DNA of 48,411 bases from Planctomycetota bacterium (GTDB lineage Bacteria; Planctomycetota; UBA1135; GCA-002686595): the NCBI GenBank assembly GCA_002720975.1, contig PBIX01000009.1, positions 21,999 to 70,409 of the forward strand. Direction: 5' to 3'. Below the pieces are notes generated by a model. It ran no database searches and was not told the origin of the DNA. It saw only the letters and a program-made list of their open reading frames with translations. The position numbers were made by a program, and so were the translations under genes. Shown here piece after piece: positions 47,601-48,411 of this stretch. Numbering within the stretch: the stretch's first letter is position 1; every line of letters begins with the position of its first letter.

Positions 47601-47675
47601 GGAGCTTTGCGAGTGTGCTCCAGCAACGAGTGCGGCACCCAGAAGGGCACTTGCGAGGGGGTGACATACTTTCAT
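44637..47675 (-). CDS. Secreted M36-like (fungalysin/thermolysin-fold) metalloprotease with C-terminal 129-residue module
   Basis: A 1012-residue protein from MKVCHPLASALLGAALVAG, a signal peptide. Residues about 25-240 form an FTP/PepSY-like propeptide that usually inhibits the enzyme until cleaved. A carboxypeptidase-regulatory-like beta domain follows (VQTDRFGNFTFPGVTT). The catalytic domain has the zinc helix VVAHEYGHW (His 426, Glu 427, His 430) and the third ligand Glu 447 in GEGNADVFG. Next come a beta domain, a jelly-roll with AWDFEAGSDEGW and DVAITYLDAGC (MAM-like), and the 129-residue module shared with the TIGR03790 protein (residues 884-1012). It probably digests extracellular protein. 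No ribosome site is obvious. Confidence 0.85.
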   Translation of the reverse strand: MKVCHPLASALLGAALVAGAHSQSSEETSAPRVDGLQDSLADWRGEHGPEWAMRTDRETGYMEMLYGGKAQAQRAPMVGDEEGWIALAKEWVAGAVALHAIEGTELGEGKFMYLPLGMARGTDKVSVSFEQSLGGLPVDGGRVNVLMDTHGHLLSLHSTAAPLTQDLVLFPAVSGKAARSTARLAFERSERVPAMDVGPPLLSVAQVSDAGRRRAVLAYSVTVTNAYEPLGFKYTLDALSGEVLERATTVHYLDVTGTLVSWATPGTEADHSGNPEVQIPMSYVNVSSSAGTVQTDRFGNFTFPGVTTALNITATYNGTFNNVNNQGGGDYSVTFNNVQPGQPNTLAMNPSKTEYVTAEANSYQHINTVRDYIRDTVPSDNTADFKATSKPNINSSCNAFYDGSSVNYYRKASSCNNTAFSSVVAHEYGHWLNSRYGTGNGSDGMGEGNADVFGMYPFNDPVVGRYFFTSGGFVRTGLNTRQYCGDGNGGCYGGVHNDGEVWMGAAWKVRRNLNATLGASLGGATANGLFINWMNAYNQTKIDSIIEIQWLTLDDDDGNIGNGTPNFTDIDSGFREQGFPGYDLDVLQFTNVTALPDVPADAGPYDVSADVVALLNPPVVSVDIHYQVNGSGYLTAPMASTGGDGFAGQIPSLGGTGFVEYYLSGSDNNGQTETYPSGGASTPLDFVVGVEQTLAAWDFEAGSDEGWTGGLPGDDATTGQWERNDPNGTAAQPADDTTPSPGVNCWFTGQQASSDLGGNDVDGGTTTLLSPILDMTGYSGVRVAYQRWYSNDEGSSPGADTFKIGISGDGGSTWLNAETVGPTGTQASGGWFAGSFIVDNMLTPTSQVQLRFRASDLGSGSIVEAAIDDVAITYLDAGCATPQNYCVGALNSQGLSGTMMVSGSQGISDDNFTLVALNLPGNTFGLFIYSDTTDQVPVGDGFMCLGGSISRLPVTQSDLLGQMTYKLDFANLPGTGPISSGDTRHFQLWYRDKNFGTSGYNFTDGITVPFCD
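44640..45026 (-). other. 129-residue C-terminal module, copy 2
   Basis: Encodes residues 884-1012 of the M36-like protease. It has exactly the same length as copy 1 at 32949-33335, with Cys conserved at module positions 3, 61 and 128. Confidence 0.75.
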
Positions 47676-47898
47676 GGGGATGGGTATTGAGGGTTTGCTG
47701 GGCTGCAGATCAAAGACGCATGTCAAGCGCCCGAAGTTCCTACTCTAGCTTGTGCGCCGGGTGTTGGTGGCTCATTCCGAGGGGGGAGTCCCGGCACCCC
47801 TTCGCAAGGGTGGTTCAGTGGGTATTGCCCCGCAGATCCACTACGATTGGGCCTCCCACTGTTCTCCCTCACGAGAGACTCCTCTACCCAGCCACGGA
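47676..47898. other. Intergenic region between protease and selenoprotein-like gene
   Basis: 223 bp between divergent genes. It must hold promoters for both, but I see no pair of boxes close to consensus and no open frame with protein-like character. Confidence 0.4.
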
Positions 47899-48114
47899 AT
47901 GCACATCAAAATCAAATACTGCGCCGAATGAAACTACCGACCCCAAGCCGCCAGTTTGGCGGCGGAGTTGGAGTCCTCCCTGGAAGACCTACAGGTAGAA
48001 CTTGTCGCCGGGGGAGGGGGCGTATTCGACGTGTCCTGTGACGGTCGACTGGTGTACTCCAAGCATCAGACCGGGCAGTTTCCCAGTCTCGACGACGTCG
48101 TTCGTTCGCTGTAG
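47899..48114 (+). CDS. SelW/Rdx family selenoprotein with in-frame TGA (selenocysteine 11)
   Basis: A 71-codon gene with TGA at codon 11 (47929-47931) read as selenocysteine. The N-terminus MHIKIKYCAE, then U, then NYRPQAASLAAELES reproduces the Rdx-family pattern: strand, C-x-x-C/U redox motif (Cys 8, Sec 11) and helix. After the TGA the same frame stays open for 60 codons and keeps family traits: VELVAGGGGVFDVSCDG, LVYSKHQTGQFP and VVRSL. SelW/SelT/SelH-type Rdx proteins have a thioredoxin-like fold and act in thiol redox reactions. A SECIS-like stem-loop starts 7 nt after the TGA. Ending at the TGA would leave a meaningless 10-residue peptide. The gene stands alone, divergent from the protease gene; CACGGA just before the ATG is a weak ribosome site. 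Confidence 0.85.
47939..47975 (+). promoter_or_regulatory. Bacterial SECIS-like stem-loop inside the selenoprotein gene
   Basis: Upper stem GCCGCCA/TGGCGGC (7 bp, 47947-47963) with apical loop GTT, whose G lies 22 nt beyond the TGA. Below it CCAA pairs with TTGG across a 4-nt GGAG bulge, and GAC with GTC. Position, a G at the start of the loop, and a bulged lower stem fit what SelB recognises in bacterial selenoprotein mRNAs. Confidence 0.65.
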
Positions 48115-48217
48115 GAGTGGGTTGCACTCCGAACTCTTCTCGGTTTGGGGAGCGCTGCGAAGGCGCTCGGGGGTCTCAGGATCCCCTCGGAGGGTGTGGA
48201 GTGCGGGGGGAGAGCCG

Positions 48218-48319
48218 CTAGAAGGCGTACAGAAGCAGGCAGAGGACAAGGCCAAAGAGCAGCACCGTCGTCGTTGACGGTGCAGCCCGGCGTGCGCCCC
48301 CCATTCGATGCAAGGACAT
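48218..48319 (-). CDS. Possible 33-residue single-pass membrane peptide
   Basis: A short frame with a basic N-terminus (MSLHRMGGARRAAPS) followed by one hydrophobic helix (TTTVLLFGLVLCLLLYAF) ending the protein. Charge and helix placement are those of a real small membrane protein with its N-terminus in the cytoplasm. There is no clear ribosome site and no homologue known to me. The remaining sequence 48320-48411 shows no supported feature. Confidence 0.35.
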   Translation of the reverse strand: MSLHRMGGARRAAPSTTTVLLFGLVLCLLLYAF

Positions 48320-48411
48320 GGGACTGCCGTATTGGATTGAGAATTAGATACGTTGGGGCCGGGGCGAAACCGTGCCACCACACATAATTGATACCACTCT
48401 CGGGGCTCCCT

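Noticed and set aside
47989-48381. Minus-strand frame of 130 codons at the right end of the window
   Set aside because: Composition is low in hydrophobic patterning and it lies antisense to the selenoprotein gene, whose family match is much stronger.

Overview
The window is 48.4 kb of GC-rich bacterial chromosome. It is densely coded, mostly with housekeeping genes and secreted or envelope proteins, and shows no prophage, insertion sequence or CRISPR array. My best guess for the organism is a Gram-negative planctomycete of a lineage poorly covered by cultured strains. This is inferred from the gene mix: KdsB (so an LPS-type outer membrane), a TIGR03790 family protein, a DUF1570-like metalloprotease, a BtpA family protein, a lysine-rich histone-H1-like tail next to HU, and two large secreted proteins that end in the same 129-residue cysteine-containing module.

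Layout. 1-7.1 kb: end of a lysine-rich protein, HU, metG, glutaryl-CoA dehydrogenase, and a minus-strand operon lipoprotein-kdsB-pyrG-DUF1844. KdsB uses the CTP that PyrG makes. 7.2-13.4 kb: a large polytopic glycosyltransferase-like protein, a LysM protein, an orphan NtrC-type regulator and anmK (cell-wall recycling). 13.5-19.1 kb: a secreted HEAT-repeat protein with an embedded degenerate receiver-like domain, tRNA-Thr(CGT), a PP2C phosphatase, a small membrane protein, and a BtpA protein translationally coupled to a truncated PTS-Enzyme-I-like protein that has lost its active histidine. 19.1-26.5 kb: thrB, a stand-alone aminotransferase small-domain protein, an M28 peptidase, a methyltransferase, a MauE/DoxX-thioredoxin fusion, a DUF6919-like protein and a sodium:solute symporter. 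26.5-31.3 kb: a PilT-type ATPase behind a strongly folded leader, a DPP-IV-like peptidase and a class V aminotransferase. 31.3-47.7 kb: two small membrane-associated unknowns, the TIGR03790 protein, an M1 peptidase-DDAH-M16 peptidase run, a DUF1570-like metalloprotease, an acidic Met-rich secreted protein and an M36-like metalloprotease.

The most notable item lies in the last kilobase, which looks empty to ordinary gene calling. At 47899-48114 there is a 71-codon SelW/Rdx-type gene whose eleventh codon is an in-frame TGA. It gives a canonical C-x-x-U redox motif and is followed at once by a SECIS-like stem-loop. This is very probably a selenoprotein, which would imply a selenocysteine machinery elsewhere in the genome. 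Other points worth following are the secreted pseudo-receiver, the His-less Enzyme-I fragment coupled to BtpA, the 129-residue module shared by two secreted proteins, the lone aminotransferase C-terminal domain, and the three-way-junction-like leader upstream of pilT.

All family assignments were made by reading motifs. No database search was possible.
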